Shown here: piece by piece, positions 1 through 7,797 of the stretch
Numbering within the stretch: position 1 is the first letter of the stretch
Layout of the letters: every line of letters starts with the position of its first letter
Translations under genes and position numbers: made by a program
Source of the DNA: a virus
Virus record (IMG/VR): IMGVR_UViG_3300048686_000433
Coordinates: 1-24,346 of that record
Direction: 5' to 3' (one strand)
DNA length: 24,346 nucleotides
Notes under the pieces: model-generated
What the model was told of the DNA's origin: nothing
Seen by the model: the letters and a program-made list of their open reading frames with translations, nothing else
The model's database searches: none

Positions 1-348
1 GATACAATAACTTTAACAAATACAAACAATAGTGTTTTAACTACCAATGGTATAAGTGCAAACTGGAATAGTATAAGTCCAAACTGGGCTGATTATACTA
101 TTACATCAACCAATTTACATAATACATTAGAGGTAAAGGGAGACACTAACATAGAAGGTGATTTAAAAGTAAAAGGTATTAGTATTTTAGAAACTTTAGA
201 AAAAATAGAAGAAAAATTAGCAATTTTACATCCTAATAAAGAATTAGAAAGTCGTTGGGAACGGTTAAGGCAACTAAGAGAAGAATATATAAAAGTTGAA
301 AAAGAATTGTTAGACTCAGAAAAAATGTGGAATATTTTAAAAAAATAA
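1..348 (+). CDS. Phage structural protein, C-terminal part (5' end outside window)
   Basis: The reading frame is open from base 1 to a TAA at 346-348, giving 115 residues with no start codon in the window. The first part is Asn/Thr-rich and beta-like; it is followed by a short turn with the pattern LEVKGDTNIEGDLKVKG. The last 50 residues or so are a charged helix rich in Glu, Lys and Leu, starting near ILETLEKIEEKLAIL and ending EKMWNILKK. From memory, this ending (a stretch like 'HPNKELE.RW..LR.LRE.Y...EKEL') recurs in structural or accessory tail proteins of T4-like phages, usually annotated hypothetical. The helix could be a coiled-coil oligomerisation segment. IF-1 follows 8 bases later on the same strand. 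The phage structural role is an inference from composition and from the fibre genes downstream. Confidence 0.7.
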   Translation, partial: DTITLTNTNNSVLTTNGISANWNSISPNWADYTITSTNLHNTLEVKGDTNIEGDLKVKGISILETLEKIEEKLAILHPNKELESRWERLRQLREEYIKVEKELLDSEKMWNILKK

Positions 349-356
349 TATAACGC

Positions 357-572
357 ATGGCAAAAGAAGATAAGATTAGTATAGATGGCACAGTCATCGA
401 TGTTTTACCAAATGCAACATTTAAAATTAAACTAATTACGAACAATATTGTAATGGGATACATATCAGGTAAGATGCGTCAAAATGATATTAAAATACTT
501 TTAGGTGATATTGTTGAAATTGAATTCAGTCCTTATGATTTGACAAAGGGAAGAATCATACGTAGAAGATAA
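357..572 (+). CDS. infA: Translation initiation factor IF-1
   Basis: A 71-residue protein, almost exactly the bacterial IF-1 length of 72. The family landmarks are all present: MAKEDKI at the N-terminus, GTVIDVLPNATFKIKL, GYISGKMR with the conserved SGKMR turn, ILLGD, and SPYDLTKGRI near the end. IF-1 is a single OB-fold protein that binds the 30S A site during initiation. The 'PNATF...VMGYISGKMR' wording resembles betaproteobacterial IF-1 more than the E. coli form (inference from memory). No clear Shine-Dalgarno precedes ATG 357; the leader is AT-rich. It lies between a structural gene and superoxide dismutase, so it is phage-borne and not in a ribosomal protein operon. It might bias initiation towards phage or leaderless messages, but that is speculative. 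Confidence 0.93.
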   Translation: MAKEDKISIDGTVIDVLPNATFKIKLITNNIVMGYISGKMRQNDIKILLGDIVEIEFSPYDLTKGRIIRRR

Positions 573-581
573 TTTCTTCCT

Positions 582-590
582 GATAAATAC
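582..590 (+). promoter_or_regulatory. T4-late-like promoter box GATAAATAC before superoxide dismutase
   Basis: GATAAATAC at 582-590 matches the T4 late -10 element TATAAATA with one difference, and continues CTC as in T4 late promoters. Only four bases separate the final A of TAAATA from ATG 594, the same spacing as at the methyltransferase gene (21209-21214 to 21219). Confidence 0.45.
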
Positions 591-593
591 TCA

Positions 594-1136
594 ATGTTTG
601 AGTTTTTATCAGAGTATAGAACTAAAAAATTAGTTACAAAAGATCTACCATATTCCTACACAGATTTACAACCTGTATTAAGTAAAAAGACTTTAGACTA
701 TCATTATGATAACCTTGCCAAAGGTTATGCAAAACGGTATAATAATAATGAAGGGGATAAAGAGTTTAATTATGCAGGCTGGTTTCTCCACGACATTTAC
801 TTTGCACAATTTCAGAAACCAAATGAATCTAGTACGCCCAACGGACCTGTTCTTAATTTAATAAAACGTAGATTTGGTTGGTGGAAGGACTTCAAAGAAA
901 AATTTAAAGAAGAAGCCATGGCGATAAAAGGATCAGGATGGATATATATGACATACAATGGAGAAATTAAAACAATTGTAAATCATGAAGTTCGGGATGA
1001 TATATTGATATTGGTAGATTGGTGGGAACACAGCTGGGCACTAGATTATCAAGCAGACAAAAAACAATATTTAGAAAATATTTGGAAAATTATGAATTGG
1101 AGCTATATTAATACCAGGTGGGGCAAAAATTTATGA
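594..1136 (+). CDS. Iron/manganese superoxide dismutase
   Basis: A 180-residue protein with the Fe/Mn-SOD plan: an alpha-hairpin N-terminal domain (LPYSYTDLQPVLSKKTLDYHY, about 18-38) and an alpha/beta C-terminal domain. All four metal ligands are visible: H37 in DYHY, H66 in FLHDIYF, and D142 and H146 in the signature DWWEHSW. Y45 fits the second-shell tyrosine. The canonical FeSOD outer-sphere Gln next to the second His is replaced by Gly (G62). H131 in TIVNHEV could take the outer-sphere role seen in His-type FeSODs (inference). About 15 extra residues precede the domain. The enzyme converts superoxide to H2O2 and O2. The stop codon overlaps the next start by ATGA, so translation is probably coupled. 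Phage SODs exist but are uncommon. Confidence 0.92.
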   Translation: MFEFLSEYRTKKLVTKDLPYSYTDLQPVLSKKTLDYHYDNLAKGYAKRYNNNEGDKEFNYAGWFLHDIYFAQFQKPNESSTPNGPVLNLIKRRFGWWKDFKEKFKEEAMAIKGSGWIYMTYNGEIKTIVNHEVRDDILILVDWWEHSWALDYQADKKQYLENIWKIMNWSYINTRWGKNL

Positions 1137-1855
1137 AACCAGTACTAATTTTAGAACATCAAATACCTGAAAATATAGCGTATTTAGGGACGTGGCTCCG
1201 TAGTAAAAATATACCATATGTGGTTTTTAATGCAGAACGTGACAAAGAATTTCCAACATCTATAGAACCATACTCTGCTTTAGCAGTAATGGGAGGAGCT
1301 ATGAGTGCAAACGATTCATTGCTAACAAATAAACAAGCAGAAATTTTAATATTACAAGCTATGTATCGAGACAAACCAGTGATTGGTCATTGTTTAGGTG
1401 GGCAACTTATGGCTAAAGCACTGGGTGCTAAAGTTCAAGAAAGTTTTAAACCTGAAATAGGTTGGCAAAAAATAAATTATACAAATCATAACTTAGTAAA
1501 TGATTGGTTTGGAAATGAACCTACACAAACAGTAATACATTGGCACTATGAAAGTTTTGAAATTCCAATAGGTGCAACACTAGTAGCAACTAATAAAAAC
1601 TGCAATAATCAAGCATTTGTAATTGATAAACATTTGGCAATGCAGTTTCATATTGAAATTGATACAGATAAATTAAACTTTTGGGTATCAGACAAAGATG
1701 CAAGTTGGGAACAACAACAAAAATTATACGAATCTGTACAGAACAAACAAGAAATGTTAGATGGTAGTGTTTTATATTTAAAAAAACATCAAGAAACAGC
1801 TAACAGTATATATAAGAAATGGCTTACCACAACAGAATATAAAGGAATATTATGA
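1133..1855 (+). CDS. Class I glutamine amidotransferase (GMP synthase-like)
   Basis: A 240-residue protein of the type 1 glutamine amidotransferase fold. The nucleophile elbow is GHCLGGQ with C87, and the partner residues are H173 and E175 in MQFHIEI, so the Cys-His-Glu triad is complete. Other family marks are VMGGAMSAND near 52-61, EIGWQ near 109-112 and HWHYESFEIP near 136-145, typical of stand-alone GMP-synthase-like GATases. These release ammonia from glutamine for an acceptor that is not evident here. ATG 1133 is preferred over GTG 1118 because it overlaps the superoxide dismutase stop (ATGA) and has AGGTGG about 11 bases upstream. It overlaps the ErpA-like gene by ATGA too. Possible roles are a gamma-glutamyl hydrolase or a nucleotide or surface-modifying partner; the sequence does not decide. 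Confidence 0.88.
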   Translation: MKPVLILEHQIPENIAYLGTWLRSKNIPYVVFNAERDKEFPTSIEPYSALAVMGGAMSANDSLLTNKQAEILILQAMYRDKPVIGHCLGGQLMAKALGAKVQESFKPEIGWQKINYTNHNLVNDWFGNEPTQTVIHWHYESFEIPIGATLVATNKNCNNQAFVIDKHLAMQFHIEIDTDKLNFWVSDKDASWEQQQKLYESVQNKQEMLDGSVLYLKKHQETANSIYKKWLTTTEYKGIL

Positions 1856-2143
1856 TAACTATAACAGAAAATGCAAAAATTAAAATTGTAGAAATATTGC
1901 AAGAGGAAACAAGTAGTGCAAAACTAAGAATGTATGTTCAAGGTGGAGGTTGTTCAGGATTCCAATATGGATTTACAATTGATGATCAAACTAATGAAGA
2001 TGATTTTCAATTAGAAACTGATAATATTCCAGTTATTGTAGATAGTATGAGTTTAAGTTATGTTAGTGGTTCGATCAAGATTTATCATACAAAATCCAAA
2101 TGCTTCTACAACATGTGGATGTGGTAGTTCCTTTGGTGTTTGA
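1852..2143 (+). pseudogene. ErpA/IscA-type iron-sulfur carrier, broken by an internal deletion/frameshift
   Basis: Frame 1 from ATG 1852 gives a clear A-type iron-sulfur carrier: VQGGGCSGFQYGF with the first conserved Cys (C34), then VIVDSMSLSYVSG. After about 2075 the frame turns to non-family residues and stops at TAG 2125-2127. The missing C-terminus is present in frame 2: SRFIIQNPNA followed by TTCGCGSSFGV and TGA 2141-2143, which holds the second and third cluster-binding cysteines (CGC). Intact ErpA homologues have about ten more residues between 'YVSG' and 'GSRF', so a deletion of roughly 30 bases (not a multiple of three) fits best. The in-frame product of 91 residues lacks two of three cysteines. 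Assembly error or recoding are alternatives. ATG overlaps the amidotransferase stop (ATGA), with AAGGA upstream. Confidence 0.85.
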
Positions 2144-2150
2144 TAAATAT
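2142..2150 (+). promoter_or_regulatory. T4-late-like box GATAAATAT before the 437-residue fibre gene
   Basis: GATAAATAT at 2142-2150 begins inside the out-of-frame TGA of the ErpA remnant. It lies 20 bases upstream of ATG 2170, and an AAGAGG ribosome-binding site (about 2153-2159) lies between them. A late promoter reading the fibre genes is the likely role. Confidence 0.4.
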
Positions 2151-2169
2151 ATAAAGAGGAACTTTTAAT

Positions 2170-3483
2170 ATGCCGATTTCTGGACTACAAGTAATTAATG
2201 TTGGGTTGCCAAATGAATCAAGTAATAGTGATTCATTATATACAGCTTTTAATAAAACAAAAGACAATTTTTCTAATCTTTTTGCTTGTGCTAGTCCATA
2301 TAATACATTTACTGGTAATGCAGGTATAGCAACTGCTGCAAACTCAACAACTGGTACAGTATTTTTAACAAATACAGGTGTATTAAGTATAACACCTGCG
2401 GATGGTAGTATTACTGTTACTTCCAGCAATGGTAATGTTCAAATCGCAGCAGTAGGTGGCGGGGGAAATGGCTCTGGTACAGTAACAAGTATTGGTATAT
2501 TAGGTGCAGCATCAAATGCTAGAATTACTGTGAGTGGTACTCCAATTGTTTCAGCAGGAAATATAACAATTGATTTGGCAACAAGTGGAGTTACAGCAGG
2601 TACGTATACATATCCAACTTTAACAGTTGATACATATGGTAGAGTAACTACAATTGCAAATGGCACAAGTGTCGGCACAGTCACAAGTGTTGGGATAAGC
2701 CCAGGTACAGGTATACAGGTAACAGGAAGCCCTATTACTACAAGTGGAACAATGTCAATTCTCAATACAGGTGTTACTAGACTATCAGCAGGCGCAGGCA
2801 TAAGTTTATCGGGATCAAATGGAGATGTTACAGTTAGTGCTACAACATCAGGAGGAACAGTGACAAGCGTTGGAGTGTCCAGTTCTACTTTAACTGTAAG
2901 CGGTAGTCCAATTGTTTCAACTGGTACAATCACAATAAACATTCCATCTACAATTTCATTGGCTGGTAATATTACAGGTGGTAATCTTATAGGTGTCTAT
3001 GCAAATGGTAATAGCAACATTAATATACCAAGTGCAAATGGAAATGTCAATATAAGCAGTGCTGGGAATGCTAATATCCTTATAGTTACAGGTACAGGGG
3101 CAAACATTGCAGGCACATTGTATACTACAGGTTCAATCTTAAGTAATGGTACAGCAGGTATAGGATATACTACTGGTGCTGGATCAACCGTCACACAATT
3201 AACTTCTAGAAGTACGTCTGTAACAATCAACGCAATTACTGGTGCAATTACATTGTTTTCAGCAGCAGGCACTTCAAGTTATACTTCATTTACTGTAACA
3301 AACAATAAAGTAGCCGCAACTGATGTAATTATTGTAAATCAAAAATCAGGCACAGATTTGTATAATGTATTTGTTACTAATGTTAGTGCAGGTAGTTTTA
3401 AAGTTACATTTAATGATGTTTCAGGTACAACAACGGAACAACCAGTGTTTAACTTTGCTGTAATAAAAGGGGTAACATCCTAA
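2170..3483 (+). CDS. Glycine/serine/threonine-rich phage tail fibre-like protein (437 aa)
   Basis: The composition is Gly, Ser, Thr, Val and Asn with almost no charge, typical of elongated phage fibre beta-structure. The N-terminus (MPISGLQVINVG, then SDSLYTAFNKTKDNFSNLF near 20-38) looks like an attachment region conserved in large-phage tail proteins. The middle has three copies of GTVTS(I/V)G(V/I), near residues 103, 168 and 230, each followed by a 'V(S/T)GSPI/TPIVS.G.I.I' strand. The C-terminus, from about GIGYTTGAGSTVTQ through SSYTSFTVTNN and VFNFAVIKG, resembles a terminal domain seen in many phage and prophage fibre proteins (family recall, not searched). Start: ATG 2170 with AAGAGG about 10 bases upstream. 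The 1400-residue fibre gene follows after 11 bases. Receptor binding is likely but not shown. Confidence 0.8.
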   Translation: MPISGLQVINVGLPNESSNSDSLYTAFNKTKDNFSNLFACASPYNTFTGNAGIATAANSTTGTVFLTNTGVLSITPADGSITVTSSNGNVQIAAVGGGGNGSGTVTSIGILGAASNARITVSGTPIVSAGNITIDLATSGVTAGTYTYPTLTVDTYGRVTTIANGTSVGTVTSVGISPGTGIQVTGSPITTSGTMSILNTGVTRLSAGAGISLSGSNGDVTVSATTSGGTVTSVGVSSSTLTVSGSPIVSTGTITINIPSTISLAGNITGGNLIGVYANGNSNINIPSANGNVNISSAGNANILIVTGTGANIAGTLYTTGSILSNGTAGIGYTTGAGSTVTQLTSRSTSVTINAITGAITLFSAAGTSSYTSFTVTNNKVAATDVIIVNQKSGTDLYNVFVTNVSAGSFKVTFNDVSGTTTEQPVFNFAVIKGVTS

Positions 3484-3494
3484 GGGTAAAAAGA

Positions 3495-6400
3495 ATGGCT
3501 AATGCTTTAGTAAAAATATCACAACTTAGTAATATAGGAAATAATTTAAGTGTCAATACATTAATACCTGTAGTTGATACATCTGGCAACTATATTACTG
3601 ATAAAACTACAGTAGGAAGTGTTGCCAATTTTATACTTAATGAGGCAGGAAACATTTTACCTGAAGCATTTGTAAGCACATTATCATACAATGTTATAAA
3701 CGCAGCACAACCAAATATTACAAGTGTTGGTACATTAACAGGGTTAACTGTAAGTAATCTAGCTAATTTTCATTTGCCAAGTGGCGTTAACGGATATGTT
3801 TTACAAACAAATGGAAATGGTAATCTTAGTTGGACAGCAATGGCAGGTTCAGGTAATGGAAATCCAGGTGGAGCCAATACACAAGTACAGTTTAATGATT
3901 CAGGACTTTTTGCTGGTGATAGTAATTTAACATATAATAAAAATACTGACACACTTAATACAGTTAATATAGAACTACTTGCCAATCTATATGCGGACTA
4001 TGCTGAACTTACACATGATTTGACTGCAAATGTGGTAATAGCAAATTACTTATACGGTGATGGTTCTAACATTACTAATGTATCTGTTAATAGTACCGCT
4101 TATGCAAATTTAGCAAACTTTGTTGTTGTAGAACAAGTTAACAATAACTATAGTTACCATGTTGTGTTAACAACCGGGGCTAATGATTATAGCTTACACA
4201 ATGACAGTGATGACAACTTCCAATATAACCCTCAAGAAGGGACATTAACTGTAACAAGAGTTGACACACAATATCTTCAAGTTGGAAATGTAATTTCAAA
4301 CATTACGCCTTGGTTAGATGTGACATATAACATAGGTAATGCTACTAATAGATTTAATGATATATACCTAGCGAACAGCACAATTTATTTAGGAAATGCT
4401 ACAATAAGTTCAAATGGTAATAGTATTGTTGTTGATAGTATCTCTATTAGTAACGGCAATGTAGGTACCATAGGTAATATAGCAAGCATCAATTTAAACG
4501 GAAACGGTAGTCAAGTATTAGCAGGTAATGGTACTTGGGTAGCACAATCAGGTGGTGGTAATGCTTCTTTACCATTGGCTAATGGTAATAGTAATATTAA
4601 TATCGCCACAGCAAACGGTCCAGTCACACTTACTTCGGCAGGGAATACATGGACAATAGGAACAGATGGTTCATTAACTGCACCTAACAATTCTAACATT
4701 TATCCAGCAGGTAATAACTTCAATGTGTTTACTCCCCCTGCAGGTTCAGTACAATTTTATTCAGACAATGGTAACTATAGTTGGTCACTAGACGGCTTTG
4801 GTGTAATGAATTTACCTTTCGCTAGTGCTATGAGTAACACCGCACTAGTTTATTCACCAGGTAATTTAAGACTTGATGCCGGTGCTAATAATTTTATGTT
4901 TACTGATATCGGAACTGTAGTATTCCCAACAATGACAGTTGATTTACACAACGGCGGTAATCAATATGCTCAGACATTACAGTTTGGTGATGATACTCAA
5001 CAAGCAGTTATAACAGGTCCTACTCCAGCAGCCAATGTAAATGCACAACGATTAATCATACAAGGTCAGCGTGGCAATGGCACAGGCGAAGGCGGTGATG
5101 TTTACTTTTGGGCTGGTGATGCTGATACCAACGGCGGTGATATAAAGATTTATGCAGGTGATGCTGACGGTGGTACTGGTTCTGGCGGATACATCAACAT
5201 TGATGCTGGTAATGGCCCTGATGGTGGCGGACAATTATCACTAAGCGGTGGTTATAGTTCAAATGGTCAAGGTGGTCAAATCTCCATAACCCCGGGTGCT
5301 AGTGCCAATGCCAACGGCGCTCCATTAAATTTAAACGGTGGTATAGGTTCTAGTGACGGTGGTAATGTTGTCATCACAGCAGGATATGGTCAAGCAAATG
5401 GTGGACAAGTAACTATTACAGGTGGTATATCAGCATTAGGATTAGCAAATTACGGTAATGTTGTTATCAATTCAGGTGCAAGTAGTTGGACATTTGACAA
5501 TAGCGGATTATTGTCATTACCAGGTGGTTATGTAAAGATTGGCGCACAATATGGTAGTGATGCTATTCTTTCAAGTAATGTAAGTTTTGGTGTAGCGACT
5601 CAAGGTAACGCAACAACATATATGAACTGGAGCGATGATGTAGCAAATACATCAGTAATGGCAGCAATCTATGTTAATGATCCAACAGGAAATGCAGGTA
5701 ACATAAGTGTTAGAACAGGTAATGTAGGAAATGCTAATGTTTGGAAGTTCGTTACTGATGGTAGTGTTATATTCCCAACATTAACAGTTGATATACATAA
5801 CGGTGGAAATCAACAAGCACAAACATTACAGTTTGGTGATCCAACACAACAAGCAATCATTACTGGTCCTACTCCAGCCGCAAACGTTAATGCTGAACGA
5901 TTAATCATTCAAGGTCAGCGTGGCAATGGTACAGGCGAAGGTGGAGATGTTTACTTCTGGGCTGGTGATAGTGATACTAACGGTGGTGACATAAAGATTT
6001 ACGCAGGTGATGCTGACGGTGGTACTGGCTATGGTGGTTACATCAACATTGATGCTGGTAATGGCCCTGATGGTGGCGGACAATTATCACTAAGCGGTGG
6101 CTATAGTTCAAATGGTCAAGGTGGTCAAGTCACTATTGCCCCAGGTGCTAGTGGTAACGGAAATGGTTCGCCGTTAAACTTAAACGGTGGTCAAGGAACA
6201 GGCGACGGCGGCAATGTTGTTATCACAGCAGGATATGGTCAAGCAAATGGTGGACAAGTAACAATAACCGGCGGACAATCAGCATTAGGCTTACCAGGTT
6301 ATGGCAATGTTGTTATTCAAGCAGGTGCAAGTGGTTGGACATTTGACAATACTGGTAACTTAGTATTAGCAGGTGGTAGTAGTGTCATTCAAAGTATTGC

Positions 6401-7697
6401 TAACAGTAGTTTAGACCCGACACTTCCTAATGTCAGCACAATGACATTGACACCGGATAGTAATTATACTTCACAAGTATTAGTATTAGACCCGACTGCT
6501 CCTGGTCATATTCACTTGAGAGCATTTGCAAGTTCTAATATTGATGAACCATCAGCCAATATATTCTTAGGTGGTGAGAACACAAGTTTTGAAGTCACAT
6601 CAGGCTCTAACAATGTGGCAAAAATACACAGTGGTGGCAATACTTGGACATTTACAAATGCAGGTGATTTACAACTAGCATCAGGTAACAGCGTAATCAG
6701 TAGTTTGCCTAACAATGCCGGTGATCTTAGTGGTCTAAGCACACTAAATCTATATCCAGATAGTAGCACAGGTGATGACCGTTATATTATTGTTGATCCA
6801 ACTGGTCCAAACCATATTCATATTCGTGCCGGTGGCGTACAAGACGGTAGTAACTCATTATTATTCTTAGGTGGCGAACAAGCATATACAAGAATTGATG
6901 ATTTCAACCATGAAGTTCAAATCGGCGCATATGATAGTGCCAATACAACTGGATATTATTGGTCATTTGGTAACACTGGAACATTGACTATTCCTGGTAA
7001 CCTTGTAGCAAGTGGAGCAAGTCCTGCACCTACACTAAGTGGGTTTAGTAGTTTAAGTGCCGCTGATGTTATCTCTGTCGGTAATGCTAACATTTACAGC
7101 AATGGACACATTGCTGCCAATACTGCTTCATTCTCGGGCAATGTAAGTGGTGATACAGCATTGTTCAATGACTTAAATCTAAATAATTTAGGTACCAACG
7201 CATTCTTATATACTAACAGCAACCGTGATGTATATGATACACAGTTTGGCTATGACAGTGCTAATGATACAATGTCCGGTGGTAATATATCATTAACTGG
7301 TAATATCACTGCTACAAACATTGGTAACATTTCTGGAGTTAACTTAGACGGCAGTTCAAGTAATGTGTTGTATGGTAACGGTGTATTCGCTCAACCTGCA
7401 AGTATTCCATTCGTGCTTGCTAATGCTAACATTACAGCGAATATTAATACTTCATACCAAATACTAAACTCAGTAGGTAACGCTAATATTAACTTTACAT
7501 TACCAGATGGTAATGGATTAGCGGCTGGTAGTTTTGTAAAGATCAATCCATATGATCAAGTCGGGGGAAACTTCCAATACTTTGTTGTGACTAATGGTGC
7601 CAACAGTGGAGGTATTCAGGGTCTTGGTGCACCATTGAGTGCAAACAGACCAACAACACTTGTTTGGGGTGGTAGTTTCTGGTATTATAGTAATTAA
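3495..7697 (+). CDS. Giant glycine/asparagine-rich phage fibre or adhesin (1400 aa)
   Basis: A 1400-residue protein dominated by Gly, Asn, Ser, Thr and Ala. The N-terminal region (LVKISQLSNIGNNLS..LIPVVD) looks like a tail attachment segment. GNGN-rich and 'YGDGSNITN'-type strands follow, then two near-identical 196-residue blocks (from about residues 476 and 759), each holding GTGEGGDVYFWAGD, DIKIYAGDADGGTG and GGYINIDAGNGPDGG repeats that suggest a beta-helix. Next come two related modules with 'DPTAPGHIHLRA' and 'DPTGPNHIHIRA', each ending in a 'W.F.N.G.L' strand. The C-terminus ends in TTLVWGGSFWYYSN. The short repeated WTFDN(S/T)G-type strands mark module ends. Likely a long tail fibre or host adhesin, with the C-terminus as tip. 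No enzymatic motif seen. The ribosome-binding site is weak (AAAAAGA just before ATG). Confidence 0.8.
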   Translation: MANALVKISQLSNIGNNLSVNTLIPVVDTSGNYITDKTTVGSVANFILNEAGNILPEAFVSTLSYNVINAAQPNITSVGTLTGLTVSNLANFHLPSGVNGYVLQTNGNGNLSWTAMAGSGNGNPGGANTQVQFNDSGLFAGDSNLTYNKNTDTLNTVNIELLANLYADYAELTHDLTANVVIANYLYGDGSNITNVSVNSTAYANLANFVVVEQVNNNYSYHVVLTTGANDYSLHNDSDDNFQYNPQEGTLTVTRVDTQYLQVGNVISNITPWLDVTYNIGNATNRFNDIYLANSTIYLGNATISSNGNSIVVDSISISNGNVGTIGNIASINLNGNGSQVLAGNGTWVAQSGGGNASLPLANGNSNINIATANGPVTLTSAGNTWTIGTDGSLTAPNNSNIYPAGNNFNVFTPPAGSVQFYSDNGNYSWSLDGFGVMNLPFASAMSNTALVYSPGNLRLDAGANNFMFTDIGTVVFPTMTVDLHNGGNQYAQTLQFGDDTQQAVITGPTPAANVNAQRLIIQGQRGNGTGEGGDVYFWAGDADTNGGDIKIYAGDADGGTGSGGYINIDAGNGPDGGGQLSLSGGYSSNGQGGQISITPGASANANGAPLNLNGGIGSSDGGNVVITAGYGQANGGQVTITGGISALGLANYGNVVINSGASSWTFDNSGLLSLPGGYVKIGAQYGSDAILSSNVSFGVATQGNATTYMNWSDDVANTSVMAAIYVNDPTGNAGNISVRTGNVGNANVWKFVTDGSVIFPTLTVDIHNGGNQQAQTLQFGDPTQQAIITGPTPAANVNAERLIIQGQRGNGTGEGGDVYFWAGDSDTNGGDIKIYAGDADGGTGYGGYINIDAGNGPDGGGQLSLSGGYSSNGQGGQVTIAPGASGNGNGSPLNLNGGQGTGDGGNVVITAGYGQANGGQVTITGGQSALGLPGYGNVVIQAGASGWTFDNTGNLVLAGGSSVIQSIANSSLDPTLPNVSTMTLTPDSNYTSQVLVLDPTAPGHIHLRAFASSNIDEPSANIFLGGENTSFEVTSGSNNVAKIHSGGNTWTFTNAGDLQLASGNSVISSLPNNAGDLSGLSTLNLYPDSSTGDDRYIIVDPTGPNHIHIRAGGVQDGSNSLLFLGGEQAYTRIDDFNHEVQIGAYDSANTTGYYWSFGNTGTLTIPGNLVASGASPAPTLSGFSSLSAADVISVGNANIYSNGHIAANTASFSGNVSGDTALFNDLNLNNLGTNAFLYTNSNRDVYDTQFGYDSANDTMSGGNISLTGNITATNIGNISGVNLDGSSSNVLYGNGVFAQPASIPFVLANANITANINTSYQILNSVGNANINFTLPDGNGLAAGSFVKINPYDQVGGNFQYFVVTNGANSGGIQGLGAPLSANRPTTLVWGGSFWYYSN
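4921..5507 (+). repeat. Tandem module copy 1 inside the giant fibre gene
   Basis: This 587-base block encodes FPTMTVDLHNGG through SWTFDNSG. It matches the block at 5770-6356 with the same length, so there is no net gap, and the proteins differ at only a minority of positions. The period is 849 bases, or 283 codons, so each module has about 88 codons of less conserved linker. Confidence 0.85.
5770..6356 (+). repeat. Tandem module copy 2 inside the giant fibre gene
   Basis: This block encodes FPTLTVDIHNGG through GWTFDNTG and is the second copy of 4921-5507. The DNA is closest in the central part (for example GGTCAGCGTGGCAATGG in both copies). Towards the ends many third-position changes separate the copies, so the duplication is not recent, or the core has been homogenised. 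Confidence 0.85.
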
Positions 7698-7747
7698 TAT
7701 GCAAAAAGAATCTGCTATATTGCTAATAACTGGGATAAAGGACAGTT

Positions 7748-7777
7748 CTTAACAAGTTGGTAACATACTTGTTTAAG
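7748..7777 (+). terminator. Stem-loop between fibre and protease genes
   Basis: CTTAACAAGT pairs with ACTTGTTTAAG, a 10-bp stem with one bulged T and a loop of about nine bases. No T-tract follows, so it is not a classic intrinsic terminator. It could be an RNA-processing or mRNA-stability hairpin. The surrounding bases 7698-7797 contain no gene that I can support. Confidence 0.35.
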
Positions 7778-7784
7778 TAAATAA
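7776..7784 (+). promoter_or_regulatory. T4-late-like box AGTAAATAA before the papain-like protease
   Basis: TAAATA at 7778-7783 lies just after a stem-loop and 14 bases before ATG 7798. It is the weakest of the TAAATA boxes in the window, because T replaces the usual A before AAATA's core context (GTAAATA instead of ATAAATA). Confidence 0.25.
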
Positions 7785-7797
7785 ACAACTAACCATT

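Noticed and set aside
357-572. IF-1 and other host-like genes as evidence for a bacterial chromosome or prophage border
   Set aside because: rIIA/rIIB, fibre genes, no attachment-site repeats and no ribosomal or housekeeping neighbours favour a phage genome; a misjoined contig cannot be fully excluded from this sequence.
2439-2942. Minus-strand open frame of 167 codons inside the 437-residue fibre gene
   Set aside because: Pro/Val/Thr-rich antisense of a repetitive Gly/Thr/Val gene; no ribosome-binding site or family match, so a shadow.
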